Numbered from the stretch's first letter, positions 1-6,499 are shown. The stretch: 7,888 nt of DNA from Actinomycetes bacterium (GCA_023418375.1 JAEZZV010000126.1:1-7888); one strand, 5' to 3'. The notes: generated by a model not told the origin, from the letters alone. A program made the numbers and translations.

Positions 1-2046
1 GCCCCCGCCCCCGCCCGGACGCCGCGCATCAAGCGCTCCGCCGCCGTCCCGCGCCCCAGCGAGCCCGTGGACCCCGAGATCGTGCCCGCCGAGGCGATCC
101 CGCTCTCCGAGGCCGCGCTCGCCGCGCTCGACGAGGGCGAGGCCGAGTGGACACCCACGTTCGACCTGCATCCCTCCGCCCCGCAGCCGGCCGGCGTGGC
201 CGACGACGAGGCGGCCCCCGAGGAGCCGGCCAGCGAACCGGCCCCCCAGCCCGAGGAGGCCCCCGTGGCCATCGACACCACCCACACCACTCCCGCGGCG
301 CCTCCCGCCCCGCGGCCGCCCGCAGCGGCCGAGTCGGCTCCGCCGGGGGAGAACGCGAGCTTCCGCGGAGCGGCCGACCAGGCGATCCGCGTCGACGTCG
401 CCGTCCTCGACGCGCTCATGCGTCAGGTCAGCGAGCTCGTGCTCGCCCGCAACGCCATCGCCCGGCTCGCCGAGGCCGACGGTCGTCTGGACCTCGCCCG
501 CGCCTCGCAGCGCCTGAGCCTCGTGGCCGGGGAGCTGCAGGAGGGCGTCATGAAGACGCGCATGCAGCCGATCGAGCACGTCTGGTCGAAGGTGCCGCGC
601 ATGGTGCGCGACCTCGCCGCCTCGTGCGGCCGCCAGGTCCGGCTCGACATGACCGGTGGCGACACCGAGCTCGACCGCAGCCTCCTCGAGGCGATCAAGG
701 ACCCGCTGACGCACCTCGTGCGCAACGCCGTCGACCACGGCATCGAGCCGCCGGAGGTCCGCACCGCCGCGGGCAAGCCCGCGAGCGGCGTCGTCGGCCT
801 GCGGGCGTACCACGCGGGCGGCCAGGTGGTCGTCGAGGTGTCCGACGACGGCGCCGGCATCAACCCCGAGCGCGTCGGCGAGAGCGCGGTGCGCAAGGGC
901 GTGCGGACGCAGGAGCAGATCGACGCGATGCCGCCGGCGGAGATCCTGCGGCTGCTCTTCCTGCCCGGCTTCTCCACCGCGACGACGGTCACGAACGTCT
1001 CGGGCCGCGGCGTCGGGATGGACGTCGTGCGGACCCGGATCGAGGCGATCGGCGGCACCGTCGACGTCGACTCCGTGGTCGGCAAGGGCACCACCTGGCG
1101 GATGCGCATCCCGCTGACGCTCGCGATCATGCCCGCCGTCCTGGTCGCCTGCGACAACCAGACGTACGCGCTGCCCCAGTCGAGCCTGCTCGAGCTCGTC
1201 GCCCTCGACGACCCGGCCACGTCCGTGGAGCACGTGCACGCCGCACCGGTGTACCGGCTGCGCGGCGAGCTGCTGCCGCTGGTGGACCTGCGCGAGGTGC
1301 TGGCCCTGCCGGCGCGGGCCGACGGCGCCGGCGTCGTCGTGGCCGTGCTGCAGGCCGACAACACCCGCTTCGGCCTGGTCGTGGACCGGGTGCTCGACAG
1401 CGAGGAGATCGTCGTCAAGCCGCTCGCGGCGCAGCTCAAGGCGATCGGCCTGTACGCGGGCGCCACGCTCTTGGGCGACGGCGCCGTCGCGCTCATCCTC
1501 GACGTCCCGGGCCTGGTGCGCCGGGCGATGGTCGTCGAGACCGAGGACGCGGACCTGCGCGCGGGCGACGAGACGGCCGCCGCCGCGACGACGCAGCAGC
1601 TGCTGGTCGTGGGTATCGGCGCGGAGCGCCGCGTCGCGATCCCGCTCGCCGAGGTGACGCGGCTGGAGAAGCTGCCGGCCGACGTCCTCGAGGTGGTCGG
1701 GGGCCGCGAGGTCGTCCAGTACCGCGGCGCGATCACGCCGCTGGTCCGTCTCCCGCACGTGCTCGGCACGTACGCGGAGACCGACAGCGAGCTCACGGTC
1801 ATCGTGGCGACGCGCGGTGAGCGCAGCGTCGCGATCGCGGTCACGGAGATCGTCGACATCGTCGAGGACGACGGCACGCGGCACAGCGACGTCGCCGGCG
1901 ACGTGCTCATCGGCTCGGCCGTCCTGAAGGACCGCGTGACCGAGCTGCTCGACGTGCGCGCGGTCGTCGCCTCGGCCGACCCGCACTTCTTCGACTCCGA
2001 GGACCTCTCCGCCGCGATCGCGGTGGCCGACCTGGTGGGGGTGTGA
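1..2046 (+). CDS. cheA: Chemotaxis histidine kinase CheA with two C-terminal CheW-like domains (5' end outside window)
   Basis: CheA autophosphorylates under receptor control and hands the phosphate to response regulators. The frame is open from base 1, so the start and the phosphohistidine (HPt/P1) domain lie upstream; the GTG at 67 sits in the linker and has no clear ribosome binding site. Counting codons from base 1 (681 visible): about 1-128 is a Pro/Ala/Glu-rich linker with no recognisable P2 domain; about 129-190 is the P3 dimerisation helix pair; then the P4 ATPase, with N-box N242 and H246, DDGAGI at 282-287, PGF at 322-324, GRGVG at 335-339 and GKGTT at 361-365. A first CheW-like P5 domain covers about 378-512 (RG at 421-422). 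A second covers about 532-667 (RG at 575-576) and ends in the usual GSAV...RVTELLDV pattern. All visible ATPase motifs look intact. The family call is firm; the gene's full length is unknown. Confidence 0.96.
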   Translation, partial: APAPARTPRIKRSAAVPRPSEPVDPEIVPAEAIPLSEAALAALDEGEAEWTPTFDLHPSAPQPAGVADDEAAPEEPASEPAPQPEEAPVAIDTTHTTPAAPPAPRPPAAAESAPPGENASFRGAADQAIRVDVAVLDALMRQVSELVLARNAIARLAEADGRLDLARASQRLSLVAGELQEGVMKTRMQPIEHVWSKVPRMVRDLAASCGRQVRLDMTGGDTELDRSLLEAIKDPLTHLVRNAVDHGIEPPEVRTAAGKPASGVVGLRAYHAGGQVVVEVSDDGAGINPERVGESAVRKGVRTQEQIDAMPPAEILRLLFLPGFSTATTVTNVSGRGVGMDVVRTRIEAIGGTVDVDSVVGKGTTWRMRIPLTLAIMPAVLVACDNQTYALPQSSLLELVALDDPATSVEHVHAAPVYRLRGELLPLVDLREVLALPARADGAGVVVAVLQADNTRFGLVVDRVLDSEEIVVKPLAAQLKAIGLYAGATLLGDGAVALILDVPGLVRRAMVVETEDADLRAGDETAAAATTQQLLVVGIGAERRVAIPLAEVTRLEKLPADVLEVVGGREVVQYRGAITPLVRLPHVLGTYAETDSELTVIVATRGERSVAIAVTEIVDIVEDDGTRHSDVAGDVLIGSAVLKDRVTELLDVRAVVASADPHFFDSEDLSAAIAVADLVGV

Positions 2047-2047
2047 C

Positions 2048-2467
2048 ATGGCCGACCAGCTCGCAACGTTCGTGGTCGACGGATCGCTGTACGGGGTGGA
2101 CGTCATGCGCGTCCAGGAGTCGCTGCGGCACCAGCCGCGCACGCCGGTGCCCCACGCCTCGGCGGCCAGCGCCGGCCTGGTGAACCTGCGCGGCCAGGTG
2201 GTGCTCGCCATCGACCTGCGGGTGAGCCTCGGCCTCCCGCCGGCCCCGGAGGGCGCCGAGCCGATGATGGTCGTCGTCCAGGTGCACGGTGAACCCGTGA
2301 GCCTGCTCGTCGACCAGGTCGGCGACGTCGTCGAGGTGGACCCCGAGTCGTTCGAGGCCCCGCCGAGCACGCTCGAGCCCGAGCTGCGGCAGTTCGTCAA
2401 GGGCGCCTACAAGCTCAGCGACAGGCTGCTCCTGGCGCTCGACGTCGAGCGCGCCGTCGCCGCCTGA
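2048..2467 (+). CDS. cheW: CheW adaptor protein
   Basis: CheW is the cytoplasmic scaffold that couples receptor tips to the P5 domain of CheA in signalling arrays. The 139-residue product is essentially one CheW domain with almost no extension. It starts with the usual strand and YGVDVMRVQE pattern (residues 15-24), carries the NLRGQVVLAIDLR core (46-58), then a SLLVDQVGDVVEV strand pair and a closing LLLALDVERAV. It is slightly shorter than typical CheW proteins of 150-170 residues. The ATG is one base after the cheA stop, and its G-rich ribosome binding site (about 2034-2041) lies inside the end of cheA, so translation is probably coupled. The position directly after cheA fits a core role in the same complex. 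Confidence 0.95.
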   Translation: MADQLATFVVDGSLYGVDVMRVQESLRHQPRTPVPHASAASAGLVNLRGQVVLAIDLRVSLGLPPAPEGAEPMMVVVQVHGEPVSLLVDQVGDVVEVDPESFEAPPSTLEPELRQFVKGAYKLSDRLLLALDVERAVAA

Positions 2468-2477
2468 CGCCCGCGGG

Positions 2478-2511
2478 CCTGCACCACCTGCACCACCTGC
2501 ACCACCTGCAC
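2478..2511 (+). repeat. 9-bp tandem repeat between cheW and mcp1
   Basis: The unit CCTGCACCA occurs three times in a row (2478-2486, 2487-2495, 2496-2504), followed by seven further bases of the unit. It lies 10 bases after the cheW stop and 24 bases before the mcp1 start, just upstream of the ribosome binding site. It has no dyad symmetry. Such a short array can change copy number by slippage; any effect on mcp1 expression is inference. Confidence 0.9.
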
Positions 2512-2523
2512 AGCACAGCTCAC

Positions 2524-2529
2524 GGAGGA
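2524..2529 (+). promoter_or_regulatory. Ribosome binding site of mcp1
   Basis: GGAGGA with a 6-base spacer before the ATG at 2536 is a near-ideal Shine-Dalgarno sequence. It fixes the start of mcp1 at 2536 although this gives the receptor a long N-terminal tail before its first membrane segment. Confidence 0.85.
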
Positions 2530-2535
2530 ACCCGG

Positions 2536-4338
2536 ATGGCACGGACGCCAGATCCGATCGACGACGCTGCCCCGGGATCCGCCCCGCCGCCCACCGACGA
2601 CGAGGGTCGCGCAGGGCGCTCGCTCGCGCTGACCCGGCTCGCCGCGGCGGCGCGGCGTGGCCCTCGTCGGCACTCGGCCGACGTGCCCGGGTCCGACGGC
2701 GAGACCCCGCCGCCGCCCGCGTCCCGGCGGCGCGGGCTGCCCGGGCTGCGCGGGCCGCGACTGGGGATCTCGGCGCGCATCCTCGGCGTCGTCGGGGTGC
2801 TGGTGGTCTCCGCCGCCATCGCGGGCGGCGTCGCCGTCGTCGGGATGACGCGACTGGCCGAGGAGACGCGCTCGGTCGTCGAGACGCAGGAGGGTCTGGG
2901 GGACGGGATCGCCGCGGTCGACCGCGCGCAGTCCGAGGCGCGACTGGTGATCGCTCAGGTCGCGGGCGCCGGGTCGTCCGCGCAGCGCCAGCTCTGGCTC
3001 GGCCGGATCACAGGCGCCGACGCCGAGATGGACACGGCGACGGCCGCGGTCGACGCGCTCATCGGTGCGGGGAGCGCCCAGCCCGACGACGACTGGCTCT
3101 CGTTCCTCGAGCGCTGGGCGAAGTGGAAGGAGATCCGCGACGGGGACCTCGTCCCGGCGGCGGAGGCGGGCGACCTGCTGCAGTTCGAGTCGATCCGGCT
3201 CTCGGCCGCGCAGCCGCTGGCCGACGGCTTCGTGCTCGACCTGGAGAACGTCCGCGAGACCGTGCGCGCCCGGATGACCGAGGTCGCCGACGAGGCGGAC
3301 TCCCACGCCGACCGGACCCGGCTGCTCGTGGCGGGTGTCATCGGCGTCGGTGCCCTGCTGGCCGTCGTGGCCGGCATCCTGGTGGCCCGCTCGGTGCGCC
3401 GTTCGGCCGCCGAGGTGGAGGCCGCGCTCGAGGCCCTCGCCCGCGGCGACCTCACGGTGACCGCACGCGTCGACACGGACGACGAGCTCGGCCGCATGGC
3501 CCGCGGGCTCACGCACGCGCAGGGCACGCTGCGGACGACGCTCGCCGAGGTCGCCGAGGCGTCCGGCACGATCGCCACGGCGGCGACCCAGATGTCCGCG
3601 ACCGGTCAGCAGATCGCGGCCGGCACGCAGGAGATGTCCGCGCAGGCGGGCGTCGTCGCGTCGTCGGCGGGCGAGGTGAGCCGGCACGTGCAGGCCGTCG
3701 CCGCCGGGACCGAGCAGATGGACGCGTCCATCCGGGAGATCGCGCAGAACGCCCAGGAGGCCGCCGGCGTCGCCGCGCGGGCCGCGGCCATGGCGGACGC
3801 GACGAACGCCCAGGTGGCGCGGCTGGGCACGTCGTCGCAGGAGATCGGCGAGGTCGTCAAGGTCATCACGCAGATCGCCGAGCAGACCAACCTGCTCGCG
3901 CTCAACGCGACGATCGAGGCGGCCCGGGCGGGCGAGGCGGGCCGCGGGTTCGCCGTCGTCGCCGGCGAGGTCAAGGAGCTGGCGCGGGAGACCGCAGCGG
4001 CGACCGAGGACATCTCCCGGCGCGTCGCCGCCATCCAGGCGGACACCGGCTCCGCGGTCGCGGCGATCGGCGAGATCGCGCAGATCATCGCCCAGATCAA
4101 CGACTACCAGCTCACCATCGCCTCGGCGGTGGAGGAGCAGACGGCCACCACCAACGAGATCGGCCGGGGCGTCACGGAGGCCGCGGGCGGATCCAGCGAG
4201 ATCGCCTCGACGATCGTGGGCGTCGCCGCGGCCAGCGCGTCCACCAGCGCGTCGATGAGCGACCTGGAGTCGTCGATCGGTGACCTCGCCCGCCTCTCCG
4301 AGGACCTGCGGACGCGGGTGGCGGCCTTCACGTACTAG
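2536..4338 (+). CDS. Methyl-accepting chemotaxis protein (receptor 1)
   Basis: A transmembrane chemoreceptor of 600 residues. An Arg/Pro-rich cytoplasmic tail (1-81) precedes TM1 (about 82-103). An all-helical extracellular domain (about 104-262) of four-helix-bundle size follows, with a Trp-rich stretch at W187, W194 and W197. Then come TM2 (about 263-284), HAMP (about 285-337, with GDLT at 304-307 and DELG at 316-319) and the signalling hairpin. The tip EQTNLLALNATIEAARAGE (449-467), which binds CheA/CheW, is fully conserved. Likely methylation sites include Q365-E366 and E533-E534. The C-terminus (AFTY) lacks a CheR/CheB-tethering pentapeptide. The gene follows cheW by 68 bases with no visible promoter or terminator, so it is probably in the cheA-cheW transcript. 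The extracellular domain gives no clue to the ligand. It is more diverged from receptors 2 and 3 than they are from each other. Confidence 0.95.
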   Translation: MARTPDPIDDAAPGSAPPPTDDEGRAGRSLALTRLAAAARRGPRRHSADVPGSDGETPPPPASRRRGLPGLRGPRLGISARILGVVGVLVVSAAIAGGVAVVGMTRLAEETRSVVETQEGLGDGIAAVDRAQSEARLVIAQVAGAGSSAQRQLWLGRITGADAEMDTATAAVDALIGAGSAQPDDDWLSFLERWAKWKEIRDGDLVPAAEAGDLLQFESIRLSAAQPLADGFVLDLENVRETVRARMTEVADEADSHADRTRLLVAGVIGVGALLAVVAGILVARSVRRSAAEVEAALEALARGDLTVTARVDTDDELGRMARGLTHAQGTLRTTLAEVAEASGTIATAATQMSATGQQIAAGTQEMSAQAGVVASSAGEVSRHVQAVAAGTEQMDASIREIAQNAQEAAGVAARAAAMADATNAQVARLGTSSQEIGEVVKVITQIAEQTNLLALNATIEAARAGEAGRGFAVVAGEVKELARETAAATEDISRRVAAIQADTGSAVAAIGEIAQIIAQINDYQLTIASAVEEQTATTNEIGRGVTEAAGGSSEIASTIVGVAAASASTSASMSDLESSIGDLARLSEDLRTRVAAFTY

Positions 4339-4351
4339 GGACACCAGGGCT

Positions 4352-4389
4352 CGGGTGCGGCCGCCTTCCGGGGCCGGACGGCGCACCCG
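4352..4389 (+). terminator. Imperfect GC-rich hairpin after mcp1
   Basis: CGGGTGC (4352-4358) pairs perfectly with GCACCCG (4383-4389), and the stem continues inward with single-base bulges (GGCCGCC against GGACGGC). It starts 14 bases after the mcp1 stop. No T-run follows. It may be part of a two-hairpin transcription end together with the stronger structure at 4398-4445. Confidence 0.5.
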
Positions 4390-4397
4390 CCACGAAC

Positions 4398-4445
4398 ACG
4401 GACCGGTCGCGCCGACGGGCTCACAACCAGGCGCGACCGGTCCGT
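4398..4445 (+). terminator. Perfect 16-bp-stem hairpin, likely transcription terminator after mcp1
   Basis: ACGGACCGGTCGCGCC (4398-4413) is the exact reverse complement of 4430-4445, with a 16-base loop. It lies 60 bases after the mcp1 stop and upstream of the mcp2 promoter, where a terminator is expected. It lacks a downstream T-run, which is common for terminator-like hairpins in high-GC actinobacteria. An operator or RNA-processing role cannot be excluded. Confidence 0.65.
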
Positions 4446-4526
4446 CTCGACGGTCCCACCTGAGTGTCGTTGCTGCACGGACGGCGCCGGGTGAAGTCGC
4501 GACCGCCGCGGCGCCGCGGAAGCGGG

Positions 4527-4534
4527 CGTTAACG
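4527..4534. promoter_or_regulatory. CGTTAACG palindrome upstream of the mcp2 promoter
   Basis: This 8-bp perfect palindrome is 37 bases upstream of the putative -35 element of mcp2. The same 8 bases occur upstream of mcp3 (6442-6449). Being AT-centred in very GC-rich DNA and present in both receptor upstream regions, it may be a regulator binding site. No regulator is identified. Confidence 0.4.
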
Positions 4535-4570
4535 ACCGGTTTCCGGCCTATGAAGTCATCCCCCTGGACT

Positions 4571-4599
4571 GGTCACGATCGGACGCTCCCGGCCGATCA
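4571..4599 (+). promoter_or_regulatory. Sigma-28 (FliA/WhiG-type) promoter of mcp2
   Basis: GGTCAC (4571-4576), then 14 bases, then GGCCGATCA (4591-4599). The known sigma-28 consensus is TAAA-N15-GCCGATAA; here it reads TCAC-N15-GCCGATCA, with correct spacing, a full GCCGAT core and a partial -35 match. The -10 element starts 41 bases before the mcp2 ATG, giving a short leader with the ribosome binding site. The same pattern at the same distance precedes mcp3. This would place the receptor in the late flagellar regulon. Confidence 0.72.
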
Positions 4600-4616
4600 G
4601 TCGTGCAGAACTGATC

Positions 4617-4626
4617 GAGGAGAGGA
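4617..4626 (+). promoter_or_regulatory. Ribosome binding site of mcp2
   Basis: GAGGAGAGGA contains two overlapping Shine-Dalgarno-like cores and ends 6 bases before the ATG at 4633. It supports that start. Confidence 0.8.
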
Positions 4627-4632
4627 TCACCG

Positions 4633-6360
4633 ATGGCTACCGCACTGCAGGCCCCCCAGCGCACCTCCGTGGCGCACGCCGACGTCCCGCGCCAGCGCTC
4701 CGCGCCCGGCTCCGCCCCGGCGGGCGCGCCGACCGGAGACACGCGGCCCCGTGGCCGCAGGTTCGGTCTCTCGCTGGTGACCGGGTCCGTGCGCACGAAG
4801 ATCCTCGGGACCGTCGCGGTGTTCCTCGTCGCGGCTCTCGCGAGCGGCGTCATCGCGGTGCGCTCCATGCGCGATCTGTCGGCGAACACGGCGCAGCTCG
4901 CGTCCATCCAGGAGGACCTCTCCGCTCCGCTGCAGACCGTGCACCAGGGTCAGCTCAAGGCGCGCATGATCGTCGCGCAGATCGCCGCGGCGCCGTCCGA
5001 CGCCGACAAGGACGCGTGGCTCGCCGACCAGGAGGCCAACGACGCCGAGATCGCCGCGGCAGCGGCGGCGTACGAGGCGACGATGGCGGCCGCGAACGCC
5101 GAGCCGTCGGAGTCGTGGCTCCTCTTCGTCGAGGGCTGGGCCGAGTGGCAGCGGATCCGTGACACCGCGCTCGTCCCCGCGGCCCTCGCCGATGACCGCG
5201 AGGAGTACGAGGAGATCCTCCAGACCCAGTCCGAGCCGGTGAAGGACACCTACGTCGACGCGCTCGACGCGGTCGCCGCCGAGATCGTCGCCTACGTCGG
5301 CAGCGTCGCCACGACCTCCGCCGACGACGGCGCGTCGTCGGAGCGCACGATGTTCCTCGTGCTCGGGGCCGTCGGTCTGCTGACGCTGGCTCTCGGCTAC
5401 CAGGTGGCCCGCACGATCCGCCGGTCCGTCGTCGAGGTGCAGGGCAGCGTGGGCGCGATGGCCGCCGGCGACCTCACGGCCGAGCCGACCGTGCACGGCG
5501 ACGACGAGCTGGCGCGGATGGCGGCCGAGCTCGTGGTCGCTCAGCGGGCCCTGCGTGAGGCGCTGTCCGGTGTGTCCGAGACGAGCCTCGCGATGGCGGG
5601 GGCGGCGGAGGAGATGTCGGCGGCGGGGTCGCAGGTGTCGGCGGGTGCCGAGGAGACGTCGGCGCAGGCCGGTGTGGTGGCGGCTGCTGCGGAGCAGGTG
5701 TCGCGGAACGTGCAGGCGGTGGCGGCGGGTGCCGAGCAGATGGGTGCCTCGATCCGGGAGATCGCGCAGAACGCGCACGAGGCGGCGAAGGTCGCCGAGC
5801 AGGCGACGTCGGTGGCGGTGTCCACGAACGACACGGTCGCGAAGCTGGGTGTGTCCAGCCGGGAGATCGGCGACGTGGTCAAGGTCATCACGACGATCGC
5901 GGAGCAGACGAACCTGCTGGCCCTGAACGCGACGATCGAGGCGGCCCGTGCCGGCGAGGCCGGCAAGGGCTTCGCGGTGGTGGCCGGTGAGGTCAAGGAG
6001 CTGGCGCAGGAGACCGCCAAGGCGACCGAGGACATCGCCCGCCGCGTCGACGCGATCCAGGCCGACACCGACGGTGCCGTGGCGGCCATCAGCCAGATCT
6101 CGGCGATCATCGCGCAGATCAACGACTACCAGATGACGATCGCCTCGGCCGTGGAGGAGCAGACCGCGACCACCAACGAGATGTCGCGCGGGGTCACCGA
6201 GGCCGCCACGGGCGCCGGCGAGATCGCCGCCAACATCACCGGCGTCGCCACCGCTGCGCAGTCCACGACCGAGGTGCTGACGCAGATGCAGGGTGCCATC
6301 GGCGAGCTCGCCCAGATGTCGGAGGACCTGCGCACCCGCGTCGGGGCCTTCCGGATCTGA
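4633..6360 (+). CDS. Methyl-accepting chemotaxis protein (receptor 2)
   Basis: A complete chemoreceptor of 575 residues with the same plan as receptor 1: a cytoplasmic Arg/Pro-rich tail (1-56), TM1 (about 57-76), an all-helical extracellular domain (about 77-238), TM2 (about 240-259), HAMP (about 260-312, with GDLT at 279-282) and a signalling hairpin with tip EQTNLLALNATIEAARAGE (424-442). E340-E341 and E508-E509 sit in methylation-site contexts. The extracellular domain shares with receptor 1 the pattern WLxFxExWAxWxxIRD (here 162-177) followed by LVPAA, so the two sensors are related. There is no CheR-tethering pentapeptide (it ends AFRI). About 5565-5940 uses more GCG, GTG and GGT codons than the rest of the gene and is nearly identical to receptor 3 there. 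The gene has its own likely promoter and is followed by a perfect hairpin, so it is probably monocistronic. Ligand unknown. Confidence 0.95.
   Translation: MATALQAPQRTSVAHADVPRQRSAPGSAPAGAPTGDTRPRGRRFGLSLVTGSVRTKILGTVAVFLVAALASGVIAVRSMRDLSANTAQLASIQEDLSAPLQTVHQGQLKARMIVAQIAAAPSDADKDAWLADQEANDAEIAAAAAAYEATMAAANAEPSESWLLFVEGWAEWQRIRDTALVPAALADDREEYEEILQTQSEPVKDTYVDALDAVAAEIVAYVGSVATTSADDGASSERTMFLVLGAVGLLTLALGYQVARTIRRSVVEVQGSVGAMAAGDLTAEPTVHGDDELARMAAELVVAQRALREALSGVSETSLAMAGAAEEMSAAGSQVSAGAEETSAQAGVVAAAAEQVSRNVQAVAAGAEQMGASIREIAQNAHEAAKVAEQATSVAVSTNDTVAKLGVSSREIGDVVKVITTIAEQTNLLALNATIEAARAGEAGKGFAVVAGEVKELAQETAKATEDIARRVDAIQADTDGAVAAISQISAIIAQINDYQMTIASAVEEQTATTNEMSRGVTEAATGAGEIAANITGVATAAQSTTEVLTQMQGAIGELAQMSEDLRTRVGAFRI
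5608..6007 (+). repeat. Segment nearly identical to mcp3 (copy 1)
   Basis: This part of the mcp2 signalling domain aligns without gaps to 7489-7888 at a constant offset of 1881 bases. By hand I count about 32 differences in 400 bases, mostly synonymous, with about 5 amino-acid changes. The longest identical run is 53 bases (5752-5804). The mcp3 copy is cut by the window end, so the duplicated length is a minimum. Confidence 0.85.
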
Positions 6361-6388
6361 CCGGACTCCACCGCCTGCGAAGGGCACC

Positions 6389-6421
6389 CGGGCCCCGCTC
6401 CGCACGTCGGAGCGGGGCCCG
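6389..6421 (+). terminator. Perfect 14-bp-stem hairpin terminator after mcp2
   Basis: CGGGCCCCGCTCCG (6389-6402) is the exact reverse complement of 6408-6421, with a 5-base CACGT loop. It starts 29 bases after the mcp2 stop. The following bases are only weakly T-rich. Stem strength, tight loop and position between mcp2 and the mcp3 promoter make it the clearest terminator in the window. Confidence 0.82.
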
Positions 6422-6440
6422 AGCTCGTTCTGCCCCACGG

Positions 6441-6472
6441 CCGTTAACGCGCACCTCACCCACGCGTAACGG
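6441..6472. promoter_or_regulatory. Inverted repeat with CGTTAACG just upstream of the mcp3 promoter
   Basis: CCGTTAACGCG (6441-6451) and CGCGTAACGG (6463-6472) are inverted copies differing by one inserted A, separated by 11 bases. The right arm ends in the GG of the putative GGTCAC -35 element. The left arm holds the same CGTTAACG palindrome seen upstream of mcp2. Abutting the promoter, it would suit an operator; no binding protein is known from this window. Confidence 0.45.
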
Positions 6473-6499
6473 TCACACCGGCCTGGTCTTGGCCGATTC
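6471..6499 (+). promoter_or_regulatory. Sigma-28 (FliA/WhiG-type) promoter of mcp3
   Basis: GGTCAC (6471-6476), 14 bases, then GGCCGATTC (6491-6499). The 14-base spacer differs in sequence from the one before mcp2, whereas both boxes are the same. The GCCGAT starts 43 bases before the mcp3 ATG, against 41 for mcp2. Conservation of boxes but not of spacer argues for function. Confidence 0.72.

Noticed and set aside
67..69. GTG at 67 as the start of cheA
   Set aside because: The same frame is open back to base 1 with matching linker composition, there is no convincing ribosome binding site, and a CheA lacking its HPt domain is unlikely.
423..2066. Minus-strand open frame opposite cheA
   Set aside because: It is Ser/Thr/Arg-rich, lacks domains and lies wholly over intact CheA domains.
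2478..2511. CRISPR-like or integration-site repeat
   Set aside because: The units are only 9 bases, directly abutting, without spacers and without any nearby cas or integrase gene.
2407..4386. Long minus-strand open frame opposite mcp1
   Set aside because: It mirrors the codon bias of mcp1, gives an Arg/Gly/Asp-rich protein without recognisable domains and crosses the cheW-mcp1 gap. It is a typical shadow in very GC-rich DNA.
4339..4632. A small gene or tRNA in the mcp1-mcp2 gap
   Set aside because: Frames here are only continuations of shadows, no cloverleaf or Shine-Dalgarno-led short frame is visible, and the region is explained by hairpins and the mcp2 promoter.
4627..6459. Long minus-strand open frame opposite mcp2
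   Set aside because: It has the same low-complexity His/Arg/Leu/Asp composition, no domain match and no plausible start signal, and it runs through the mcp2 terminator hairpin.
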